Part shown: positions 9,588-17,558 of the stretch, one piece after another
How positions within the stretch are numbered: the stretch's first letter is position 1
Layout: each line of letters begins with the position of its first letter
NCBI GenBank assembly: GCA_030430075.1
Contig: JAUIGN010000009.1
Location: forward strand, 124,001 to 188,000
Source of the DNA: a bacterium
GTDB taxonomy: Bacteria; Planctomycetota; Planctomycetia; Pirellulales; Pirellulaceae
Direction: 5' to 3'
Length of the DNA stretch: 64,000 nt
Program-made: the position numbers and the translations under genes
The notes under the pieces: model-generated
Told to the model about the DNA's origin: nothing
Seen by the model: the letters and a program-made list of their open reading frames with translations, nothing else
Databases searched by the model: none

Positions 9588-10790
9588 TCAATCAATGCGC
9601 GACGGCATCGACCATCGTCGCAACTGATGTTCGATCACCCCCAAATCATTGCTGCCCCGCGCGACGACGATCCCCTCCTGGTCCAGCAGAAAGAACTGAG
9701 GAACCTCGCTCACGCGGTAGAAACGGGCAATCGGGTTGTTGAAGTCCACTTGTGACTCGTCGGCTGCGTAGAGATTAGGGAAGTGAATCCCGTTTTCCTC
9801 TTGCCAGACGTTCAGTTCGCTTTGGCTCCCGCGCAAACTGACGCCGACCAGTTCCACGCCGGTCAGCGAAAAGTGCTCTGCCAGGCGATGGCAGCGTTGC
9901 AGAAACGCCTGGGAGTCCTGATCTGCCGTGGACCAGAAGACGACCAGGACCGGACTCCCCTGCAAGTCGCTGAGCGTCAAGCGGTTTGCGTCCAGAGTGG
10001 GGCCTCGGAAGTTCATCGGAACACCAACTTCGCCCGGGTGGTCTCGATAGAGTTGCTGGAGACGTTGTTCCAGTCGACCGACATCGGCGTGCTCGGCACA
10101 AGCCTCCACACCTTCACGCGCCAGCCGCAACCCGGCCAGTACCTGTCCTACTCCGACCTGTCGTTCGGCGAGCGCCGAATAGATCTCCACGTTCATGGCA
10201 TGCCGGGGGAACATCGCTGCGTGCAGTGCCAGAACCTCCGGTAGGTCGCCCGGCAATTCCGGTGCCAGGAGGATGCCGTCGACCATGCGCTGAACCGCCC
10301 TGGTCTCCAGGTCCTGCGAGTCCCAGGGGCCAGCCAGGGTTGCCTGGCAGTACGCATCCCGACGCCTTGTGAATTCGCCTGGAGCCCGTGTCGCCGCCCA
10401 ATCGAGCGCCACGGCATGGGCTTCGCGTGCTTGCCGGACGAGCAGCTTCGAGGCATCCGCCTGCCGGCCGATCCGTGTCGTCGCCGCAGCGACCCGATCG
10501 ATGGCCGCTGCCAGTCGAGCCCGCAGGTCGTCTTGGGCTTCGCCCGCCTCGTGCGGCAACCGGTCGATCTCCTCCAGCGCGCTCACCAGCATCTGGACGG
10601 CCGGTCTCCGTCGCACCTCGGCCGGCGATCCGAGCGTCCCAGACCAACCGGTCGGGACCGTGTCGTCCACGGAAGAGAAGCCCCGAGCGTTCAGGGCCAC
10701 GGTCAGGATCACTTTCGCGGTCGTCGGTCCATCGCAACCGGCGGCCGCCCCACAGACGAGGCACATCAAGCCCCAGGTCAGATGTTTCAC
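9588..10790 (-). CDS. TlpA-like thioredoxin-fold lipoprotein lacking the CxxC motif
   Basis: 400 residues from a GTG at 10790. That start is preceded by GAGGGG and gives an N-terminal lipoprotein signal ending in the lipobox AAGC (about residues 16-19). The middle is helical and repeat-like. The C-terminal third is a TlpA/peroxiredoxin-like domain (LSDLQGSPVLVVFWSTADQD, VELVGVSLRG, FYRVSEVPQFFLLDQEG with the cis-proline strand). The usual WCxxC after FW is replaced by STADQDS, so thiol-disulfide exchange at that site is unlikely. It is probably a membrane-anchored periplasmic protein with a structural or peptide-binding role. It shares its strand with the dehydrogenase gene upstream, which ends 183 nt before it. 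Confidence 0.82.
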   Translation of the reverse strand: MKHLTWGLMCLVCGAAAGCDGPTTAKVILTVALNARGFSSVDDTVPTGWSGTLGSPAEVRRRPAVQMLVSALEEIDRLPHEAGEAQDDLRARLAAAIDRVAAATTRIGRQADASKLLVRQAREAHAVALDWAATRAPGEFTRRRDAYCQATLAGPWDSQDLETRAVQRMVDGILLAPELPGDLPEVLALHAAMFPRHAMNVEIYSALAERQVGVGQVLAGLRLAREGVEACAEHADVGRLEQRLQQLYRDHPGEVGVPMNFRGPTLDANRLTLSDLQGSPVLVVFWSTADQDSQAFLQRCHRLAEHFSLTGVELVGVSLRGSQSELNVWQEENGIHFPNLYAADESQVDFNNPIARFYRVSEVPQFFLLDQEGIVVARGSNDLGVIEHQLRRWSMPSRID

Positions 10791-10973
10791 GTTGCCCCTC
10801 GCATGACCGGCACACGACGCGCAGCGGGCGAGGATCGCCGAACAGCGCGACGTGCTGGCTGAGTTGAAGCACGGTCTCCGTCCGCGGGATCCGCAGAATC
10901 GGAACGGCAACACCGTGCGTGTCTCCGCAAGCGTAGGTCACGATTCGCCTCGACGGCATTGCAGCCCGGGCAA

Positions 10974-13900
10974 CTATTGCTCGTGGCCGGCGGTCCCGGC
11001 CGGCCGATTCGACGTCCCGTCCTGCGCCGCCAAGAAGGCGACCAAATCCCGGAGTTCACGGTGGGAAAGATGCTTCATCAAGTCGGCCGGCATCGGCGAC
11101 TGGGCAGGCGCCCGATCTTCCAGGTCATCCTGGGCAAACGTCAGCAGCCTGCCGTCTGCCCTGGCGATCGTGATCTGTGCCTCCGATTCCTCCTTCACGA
11201 CACCGACGTGAACCTTGCCGTTGGCGTCGACCAGCGTCGCAGATTCAAAGCCCTTGGCAATCGTCTTGTTCGGAGCGACGATCGCTTCCAGCAGGTAACG
11301 GCGTTTCTGCGTCCCGATCTTTCCCAGATCAGGCCCCACCTTGCCTCCCTGTTGATGGATGGCGTGGCAGCGAACACACGACAGGTCGGTCCGCTCGTAG
11401 AACAGTCGCGATCCCCTCCGCGGATCACCGCCGACCAGCGAGTCGGCGAACGGTGCCAGCTCGTCGGTGGCAGGCCGAGCTGCCTCGTAGCGCCGCAACA
11501 AGCGTTGCAATTCGGCCGAATCGACGGCTCGGGCAGCTTCGACCAGGTCAAGCCGAGTGTCCTCGTGGATGCGCCCCGCGACCAGATCACGGCAGGCGTC
11601 GATGAGGATCACGGCCGCCCGTGATGGTTCGAGTTGCGAGAGCCCGGCCACCGCCGCTTGACGCTCGATCATCGTCGCTGACCGGACCGCCGCCGCCAGT
11701 TCACGCGCGGCATCGTCGGGAGAAACCGCGACCAGCGCCGTCCGCGCGGCCGCTCGGATCTCCGGTACGTCGTGCTGCACGGCTTCCCGGACCAGCGACG
11801 CTAAGTCGTCAGCCCGAAAATGGACCAGCGCCCGCAGGGCGGCGGCCCGCGCCGGCGCTGCCAATTCCGGGTCCGCCAGCCGTTCACGGAGGAACGGCAC
11901 GATTTCACGAAACCCGAACTGCCGTGCCACGTCGACCACCTTTTCTCGGGCGGCCGGCGAACTTTGTAAGACATTCGGCAACACCTCGCGCAGGGCGACG
12001 CGGGCGGTCTCCGCGGAACGTGGAGCCAACGGCTGCCAGCGGCCGAGCACCCGGTCACGCGGCGATGGCTCGGACCAGTCGGCCAGCATCTCCAGGGCTT
12101 CGATGCGCATCGCGTCGCTGACGCCGTCCGCAGCGGCAACCGCGGCAATCGCACCGGCATGTACGGGCTTCCCCAGGCGGAAGTTGGCATTGAGCACTCG
12201 ATGCATCATCGCATCGTCTTCGCTTGGCCGTCCGGCACGGGCAGCCAGCGTCGGGAGGGCTTCCGGCACCGGCAGATCGTGGATGGCACGTGCCGCTTCC
12301 ACAACGACCAGGGGATCGGGATCGTCCAGGAAGGCTGCCACGCCTGCATCGCCCTGCTTTCGCAAGGCAACGACCGCGGCCAGGCGTACCGACGCCGACT
12401 CGTGCGAGAGCGCGGCGTCGAGCAAGCGGGCGGGCTGGGCGCCCGTGAGCCCCATGATGCCTCCGTGACGCACGATCGGATCCCGATCGGCGTTCTCGGC
12501 CAGTAGCTCGCAGAGCGGGTCCAGCCCGTCGGGCGACTCCAGCGATCCCAGGCTGGCGGCGGCGAAGGAACGGACGCGAAGGCTCTCATCCTTCAGCAAA
12601 TCGATCAACGCCGGTGCCGCCTGCCCGTATCGGAGCTCACCTGCCAGGCGGGCTGCCTGGGCACGGATCTCTGCATCCGCCGCGCGCAGCAACTGAGTGC
12701 AGATGCCTGCGAACTCCAAGCGCGCCGGTGGCGCGGCCCGCGCGATCTGATGAAGTCCCCAGAGGGCGTGCAACCGAGCCAACTGGGGCTGCGTCCTGTC
12801 GGTCACCAGTTCGGACAACGGCTGAAGACTTTGTCGTCGAGCGAGTTCGAATTGGGCCTCCTGACGCACTCGTTGATCGGCGTGTGACAAGAGATCCAGC
12901 AGGGAGGACACCGAGTGCTCGGCAAAGCCGGTGGCCAGGAGTTGGCGGACCTGCTGGACGATCGGCGCCCGGCTGGCAGTCTGGTCCGCGAACCGGTAGA
13001 TCCGTCCCTTGCCTTCCCCGTTCCAGCCATTCACCCAGTCCGTGACATAGACGGCACCGTCGGGGCCGAACTGCACGTCGGTCGCCAGAATGTTCCAGAA
13101 TGACTGCTCCTGGTCAACCACCTCAAAGAAGGCGCCCCGGGGCTTGACGCGAAATGTCCGGATGCCGCTGTTCACGGGCCCCCCGCGAAAATCGCAGAGG
13201 AAGAAACGGCCGTCAAAGTGCGGCGAAAGCCCACTGCCGGGGTAATATGCCAACCCGGAGGGACCGTCGGCCAGGTTCGTCACCGGCGGAACGATGTAAG
13301 CGGGCTGTCCCGTGTGAAACGGGTGCCAGATCTTCTCACGATTGAATGGTCCCCGGTCGGTCAGATACTGATACTCCATCCGCCAACCGCTGTCGCTCCC
13401 GGGCACGACGTAAACCCAGCGGGCCTTGTCACCGCTGTCCGAGTTGTTGTCGCCGGTAAACAGATTGCCGAACTCATCAAATGCCAGCTCCTGAGGATTG
13501 CGCAGCCCGGTAGCCACGACCTCCAGATCGCTGCCATCCAGTTCGCAACGAAATACGGCACCCGAGGCGGGATCGGCCAACGTCCCGCCCGCGGTTTCGA
13601 CATGATAGCCGCGGTCCCCAATGCTGAAGTAAAGGCGGCCGTCAGGGCCGAGCTGGAGACCGTGCAGATCGTGTCCGCGAAAGGCAACGCGGACGCCGAA
13701 CCCGCGGTGCAGGGCCGTACGTTGGTCGGCCCGTCCATCCCGATCCTCGTCACGCAGCCGCCACAGGTTGGGGATGCAGGTGTAGAACACGTCCCCCTGG
13801 TACTCGAGCACTCCCGCGCCCGTTCCTTCAGCCAGCGAATGAAAGCCGTCAGCGAACACCGTGGCCCGGTCCGCTCGGCCGTCACCGTCCAGATCTTCAA

Positions 13901-14366
13901 TCAAGCGAATCCGGTCATCCTGCGCTTCGTACTCGGCCACTTTCTCGCCCAGATGCTTGCGATGATAGGCGATCCGATCGGCGACCGTTTGGGCAGCCAG
14001 ATCGTCGTCCAACCAGGCCTCGTCATGGCCCCGATTGTCGGTAACACCGGCATTTTGACGAAATGATTCGCAAACGAAGAACCGCCCCCGCGAATCGATG
14101 TAGAATGCCACCGGATTGGCCAGGCGAGGTTCGGCGGCGAATAACGAACCGGCGAATCCGCTGGGCAATTGAAACCCGGCCAAGGCCCGCTCACCTTCTT
14201 CACTGGCCGGTGCGATTCGCGGCGGAGACGGCTCAGGCACCGTTACCACCGGGCCCGACGAGGGTGCCTGCGAAGCGGGGGAAGGTGCCTGCGCCTGGCC
14301 CGGCAAGGCAACCGACATGAGGCAGGTAGCGAAGGCAACGGTCGCCAAAAGACGGTTCACAGACAT
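10974..14366 (-). CDS. PVC-type membrane-bound dehydrogenase with HEAT repeats and C-terminal cytochrome c domain
   Basis: 1130 residues from ATG 14366, preceded by GGAG nine bases upstream and followed by a signal peptide (MSVNRLLATVAFATCLMSVA). After a Pro/Ser-rich linker comes a beta-propeller dehydrogenase-like domain with repeated Asp-rich loops (EDLDGDGRADR, DEDRDGRADQ, GNLFTGDNNSD, FGPDGAVYVTDWVNGW). A long block of HEAT-like helical repeats follows (SLRVRSFAAASLGSL, HESASVRLAAVVALR). Near the C terminus is a heme c motif CVRCH at about residue 995 and the family segment GPDLGKIGTQKRRYLLEAI. These proteins are abundant in Planctomycetes and Verrucomicrobia and are predicted periplasmic sugar or alcohol dehydrogenases. 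The substrate cannot be read from the sequence. Confidence 0.9.
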   Translation of the reverse strand: MSVNRLLATVAFATCLMSVALPGQAQAPSPASQAPSSGPVVTVPEPSPPRIAPASEEGERALAGFQLPSGFAGSLFAAEPRLANPVAFYIDSRGRFFVCESFRQNAGVTDNRGHDEAWLDDDLAAQTVADRIAYHRKHLGEKVAEYEAQDDRIRLIEDLDGDGRADRATVFADGFHSLAEGTGAGVLEYQGDVFYTCIPNLWRLRDEDRDGRADQRTALHRGFGVRVAFRGHDLHGLQLGPDGRLYFSIGDRGYHVETAGGTLADPASGAVFRCELDGSDLEVVATGLRNPQELAFDEFGNLFTGDNNSDSGDKARWVYVVPGSDSGWRMEYQYLTDRGPFNREKIWHPFHTGQPAYIVPPVTNLADGPSGLAYYPGSGLSPHFDGRFFLCDFRGGPVNSGIRTFRVKPRGAFFEVVDQEQSFWNILATDVQFGPDGAVYVTDWVNGWNGEGKGRIYRFADQTASRAPIVQQVRQLLATGFAEHSVSSLLDLLSHADQRVRQEAQFELARRQSLQPLSELVTDRTQPQLARLHALWGLHQIARAAPPARLEFAGICTQLLRAADAEIRAQAARLAGELRYGQAAPALIDLLKDESLRVRSFAAASLGSLESPDGLDPLCELLAENADRDPIVRHGGIMGLTGAQPARLLDAALSHESASVRLAAVVALRKQGDAGVAAFLDDPDPLVVVEAARAIHDLPVPEALPTLAARAGRPSEDDAMMHRVLNANFRLGKPVHAGAIAAVAAADGVSDAMRIEALEMLADWSEPSPRDRVLGRWQPLAPRSAETARVALREVLPNVLQSSPAAREKVVDVARQFGFREIVPFLRERLADPELAAPARAAALRALVHFRADDLASLVREAVQHDVPEIRAAARTALVAVSPDDAARELAAAVRSATMIERQAAVAGLSQLEPSRAAVILIDACRDLVAGRIHEDTRLDLVEAARAVDSAELQRLLRRYEAARPATDELAPFADSLVGGDPRRGSRLFYERTDLSCVRCHAIHQQGGKVGPDLGKIGTQKRRYLLEAIVAPNKTIAKGFESATLVDANGKVHVGVVKEESEAQITIARADGRLLTFAQDDLEDRAPAQSPMPADLMKHLSHRELRDLVAFLAAQDGTSNRPAGTAGHEQ

Positions 14367-14705
14367 CAGGCGGGCTCCAGGAGGAGGAACTGGCAAGCGT
14401 GGGCGGGCGCCGCCCCGTGTTCGGTCCGGCACGCGCCGGGGAGAACCCGGGTGGACACGCCCGGGACGGTAGAGACGGTAGGGACCGGTGGCGAGCGACG
14501 GCAGAAACTTACCCGAGGGTCGTACCTAACGTAGTTGGATCTTGCTAGATTGACAAGGAAGCGGCCAGCCCCGTGAAGTTCGGACCTTCCGAACGGCGCC
14601 ACGCTCCACAGCGACTGCGATTTGCGACCGCGATCTACCTCGCCGCAGCACAAGTCGTACTGGAGTACGTTGTTGTTCCCGACAGAGTAACGATCCTCCT
14701 CCGCC
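14367..14705. other. intergenic region between divergent genes
   Basis: 339 nt upstream of both the dehydrogenase gene (minus strand) and the zinc-ribbon gene (plus strand). It contains an ACGGTAGAGACGGTAGGGACCGG direct duplication of ACGGTAGRGACGG type around 14467-14490, but no gene or clear promoter motif was recognised. Confidence 0.45.
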
Positions 14706-15386
14706 ATGGCAGTACTCTGTGCAAAATGCGGCGAAGAATTGCTCGGCGCCATCAACCGTTGCTGGCGGTGCGGAACGGAATACGAGTCCCGCAGCGGCGC
14801 CGTCGACGTCCCGCCGCTGCGGCGAGCGCCCATCCCTGCCGATGCCCTGGTGGAAGTCCCCGCCGACGGAACCGCGTCGTCAACCGACCAGACGCCGCTG
14901 GACGCCATCCTGATCGACGCGCCGCCAGCCACCGCCGGAGACGGCCCCACGGAGACTGCTGCCGCTCGCCCGGCAGATGACGTCGGGCGGCTCGCAGGCA
15001 CGATGCGACGCGGGTCACCCTTTCGTGCGGAGCCGACCGATGATTCGCCCCATCCAGCAGGGGAACCGGTCGCGGGACAACCACCCCGAGCGGTCGACTA
15101 CCCCAAGCACATGGGAGCAACCGTCGGCCCAACCCTGGCCATCACGCTTGGACTGATCGGCCTGGGGCTCGCCTACCCGATTCCCATCGCCGGATTCATC
15201 ACGGCCGGTGCGGGCGTGGCCCTGGGAATCTGGGGGCTGGCGTCCAATCGCCGGACCGCCGCCATCGTGGGACTGGTGCTCTGCTGCGCTGCAGTCGCCT
15301 TGTCCGGGTTTTTCCTGGCGGCCGAGCTGTTCCGGCTGATTCATGGGGCGGCGCCTTGGGAAACTCCCATCTATCCCGCGCCGTAG
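14706..15386 (+). CDS. zinc-ribbon membrane protein of unknown function
   Basis: 226 residues. The N terminus is a zinc ribbon (CAKCGEEL at 5-12 and CWRCGTEY at about 19-26). A Pro/Ala-rich linker of about 100 residues follows. Two to three membrane segments come next (TLAITLGLIGLGLAYPIP, IAGFITAGAGVALGIWGLAS, AAIVGLVLCCAAVALSGFFL). Similar zinc-ribbon plus DUF4190-like layouts are common in planctomycetes. No function can be assigned. It may be a membrane sensor or scaffold. It is followed by the YTV gene on the same strand after 145 nt. Confidence 0.8.
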   Translation: MAVLCAKCGEELLGAINRCWRCGTEYESRSGAVDVPPLRRAPIPADALVEVPADGTASSTDQTPLDAILIDAPPATAGDGPTETAAARPADDVGRLAGTMRRGSPFRAEPTDDSPHPAGEPVAGQPPRAVDYPKHMGATVGPTLAITLGLIGLGLAYPIPIAGFITAGAGVALGIWGLASNRRTAAIVGLVLCCAAVALSGFFLAAELFRLIHGAAPWETPIYPAP

Positions 15387-15531
15387 CCGCATACTCTTTT
15401 TATTCGCTACCTTCTTCCATTTCGCTACGCGCCCGTTTATATTCGCCATAATACGCAGAACTCGCATTCTGCACCGCCCTAAATTCTTGAGGTCACCGAG
15501 ACCCGCTAGCTGGCATCACGAGGAGCAATCA

Positions 15532-16485
15532 ATGTTGTTTAGAGGAATGGAAAGGCTGACGAGAGTCCTGGGGTTCGCGGCCATGCTTGCCATGACGACC
15601 GTGGCAAGTTCACAGTACGCGGAAGCTGGTGGTGGATGCGGGTGTGCGGCCTGCGTCGGCGCGCCGGTCTACTGTCCGCCCGCCTACAAGACGGTGAACC
15701 GAGTTGTCTACCGTAATGTGATGGTGCCTGAAACACGCACGATTCACTGCACGGAGTACCGGCCGCAGGTGCAGGAGCGGACGGTGACGGTGCATCGCCA
15801 CGTTCCGGAAACCAAGCAGGTAACGCGTGAAGTGATGGTCAGCGTGCCGGTCCAGAAGACGCGGACCGTGCATTACACGGTTTGCCGCCCAGTCTGGGAA
15901 GAAGTCGAGCAGAAGTACACGGTCAGCGTTCCCCATACCGAGACGCGGAAGGGCGTTCGCACGGTCTGCCGTCCGGTCCAAGTTCAGACCACGCGAAAGG
16001 TCTGTCGGGATCAGGGGCACTTCGAGTACGTAACCTGTGCCGTCCCTTGCGGTGGCTGTTATCATCGCCACGGCTGTGGCGCCTGCGGCGGATGTGGCGT
16101 GGTCCAGGTGACCCGCTGCGTGTGGCGTCCGAACTACGTGACGGAAGAGATTCCGGTCACCGTTTGGAAGAACACCTACGAGCAGCAAGAGTACGAGTAC
16201 AACGTCACCGTCTGTCACCCCGAGGTGCAGACCCGGAAGGTGAAGGTTTGCCGTTACATCAATGAACCGCAAACCAAGGAAGTTGCCTACACCTGCTACG
16301 AACTGCAACCGCGCCAGCAGACCTGCAACGTCACGACGTTCAAGGTCGTCGCCGAGCAAGTCAAGCAACAGTGCACGGTCATGGTTCCGCAACAGGTTGA
16401 ACGCCAGGTAACCGTGATGGTCTGCAAGCAGGTCGCCGAAACGATCGCTTGCAAAGTCCCGGTGTACTGCGGCAGTTGCTACTAG
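15532..16485 (+). CDS. YTV-type Cys-rich surface protein
   Basis: 317 residues from ATG 15532, with GAGGAG eight bases upstream and a signal peptide (VLGFAAMLAMTTVASSQYAEA). The mature protein is a series of repeats rich in Tyr, Thr, Val and Cys, with recurring patterns such as TVxVxxxVPETKxV, RTVHYTVCRPV, QKYTVSVPHTETR and TYEQQEYEYNVTVC, plus a Cys/Gly/His-rich insert (CGGCYHRHGCGACGGCG). This is the YTV repeat family described from Rhodopirellula, where members are thought to sit in the proteinaceous cell wall and to be cross-linked through cysteines. The family assignment is from recall of the repeat pattern. The surface location is inferred from the signal peptide. Confidence 0.85.
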   Translation: MLFRGMERLTRVLGFAAMLAMTTVASSQYAEAGGGCGCAACVGAPVYCPPAYKTVNRVVYRNVMVPETRTIHCTEYRPQVQERTVTVHRHVPETKQVTREVMVSVPVQKTRTVHYTVCRPVWEEVEQKYTVSVPHTETRKGVRTVCRPVQVQTTRKVCRDQGHFEYVTCAVPCGGCYHRHGCGACGGCGVVQVTRCVWRPNYVTEEIPVTVWKNTYEQQEYEYNVTVCHPEVQTRKVKVCRYINEPQTKEVAYTCYELQPRQQTCNVTTFKVVAEQVKQQCTVMVPQQVERQVTVMVCKQVAETIACKVPVYCGSCY

Positions 16486-16495
16486 GAGCGGCTGC

Positions 16496-16630
16496 CCAAT
16501 CGCTGCGCCGCGGTCCAACTGCTCGGCGCGGTCCAACTGCTCGGCGCGGTCCAACGGCTCGGCGCGGTCCAACCGCTCGGCGCGGGTCTCCGACCCCGCC
16601 GAAACGGCCGACCGAAGGTCTCCACTCCCG
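16496..16630 (-). repeat. dispersed repeat family A, copy 2: 18-nt units, minus orientation
   Basis: Read on the minus strand, the conserved head (GGAGACCTTCGGTCGG, GTTTCGGCGGGGTCGGAG) is followed by tandem 18-nt units of the form GCGCCGAGCxGTTGGACC, four to five copies, the most distal one degenerate. It lies directly downstream of the YTV gene stop codon. Confidence 0.88.
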
Positions 16631-16648
16631 GTTGTGTTCGAGCAATAC

Positions 16649-16665
16649 GTCATGCACAGCATGAC
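16649..16665. repeat. dispersed palindrome GTCATGC-ACA-GCATGAC, copy 1
   Basis: A perfect 7-bp inverted repeat with a 3-nt loop, followed by CTACGGCGGGCTACGGCGGG. The same 17-mer recurs at 33066 and, with one change, at 23341, each time followed by CTRCGG. Confidence 0.8.
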
Positions 16666-16761
16666 CTACGGCGGGCTACGGCGGGCCGCACAAACGATTG
16701 CAGCATGTTGCGGGTAGCCGTCGCCGTCAGGCGATCGCGGCGTCAGCATTTGACGAGACGG

Positions 16762-16800
16762 AACAGGCCGCCCTCGCCGGGTGGCCTGTTCTATTTTCTT
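16762..16800 (+). terminator. candidate intrinsic terminator
   Basis: An 8-bp perfect stem (AACAGGCC at 16762-16769, GGCCTGTT at 16783-16790) is followed on the plus strand by CTATTTTCTTGCT. It would stop transcription from the YTV gene, about 275 nt after its stop codon. The T-run is interrupted, so efficiency is uncertain. Confidence 0.5.
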
Positions 16801-16881
16801 GCTCTGCTTTCTTGTTTCTTGCTCTGCTCCCTGTCTTCGCCCGCTCACCGGCGCCTACTGGCAGCCTTGCCGCCGCCACGC

Positions 16882-17310
16882 CTATTTCTGATAACTGGCC
16901 ATCTGCTCGGCAATCCACGCTTCCAATTCCTGCAGGTCGACTGGCGGCAACTGCGATTTGTCAGGGCGGAGCCGAACGGCATCATTGACATAGACGTGGG
17001 TGATTTCCGATTGCGGGCAATCGGTATTCCAGTGGACCAGAATGCGGATGCACTTCTTCAGGCCGCCGTCGACATCGATCTCGTTCGTGCAAAGTAACGG
17101 GACGTCGAGCCACCCGAGTTGCCTGGCGGCGAGTGCCGGAAACTCGGCGGTGAGATCCACGGACATGGTAAAGATGACGCTGGCCACGTCGGTCGAGTCG
17201 ATGTCGTTGAAGCGGATCATCAGCGCCAGCAGCTTGCGTGTCTCTTCCAGGATCGCTTCCCGCGTATTGGCTTCTACCGTCGTCGCACCGCGAACACCTC
17301 GACAGGACAT
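16882..17310 (-). CDS. aroH: monofunctional chorismate mutase, AroH type
   Basis: 142 residues from ATG 17310, with AAAGG nine bases upstream. It shows the AroH pattern throughout: [20 protein letters not shown] at the N terminus, [19 protein letters not shown] in the middle, and [11 protein letters not shown] and [10 protein letters not shown] towards the end. AroH converts chorismate to prephenate, the first committed step to phenylalanine and tyrosine, as a cytosolic trimer. Arg residues in RGVRGATT and the VHWNT segment are typical of the active site. It shares its strand with the AddA-like gene upstream, 248 nt away, with no evident functional link. Confidence 0.93.
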   Translation of the reverse strand: MSCRGVRGATTVEANTREAILEETRKLLALMIRFNDIDSTDVASVIFTMSVDLTAEFPALAARQLGWLDVPLLCTNEIDVDGGLKKCIRILVHWNTDCPQSEITHVYVNDAVRLRPDKSQLPPVDLQELEAWIAEQMASYQK

Positions 17311-17558
17311 CAGGGCTGCCTTTCAAGAACAGATGAACAAAGGGTCCAGTCGATACCTTAACCGCCGGGCCCTGTTGGCGACAGAGCCCGGCGAATTTGG
17401 CCGCACAATCGCTAGCCTTCATTCCAGGCAGCGAGCTCCTGCCGCTCGACGCGCCCCATGCTGCTGACCGTTCCTGCAACTGCACCGGTACCAGCAACCG
17501 CGATCTGCCCCCTGCCTGAAGAATGCCGACGTGCCGCCTCGCCCCACGGCCGGACCAC

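Noticed and set aside
15610..16662. 350-codon minus frame with LDRAEQ repeats
   Set aside because: It reads the repeat array and the antisense of the YTV gene; the repeats are DNA-level and not protein-level.
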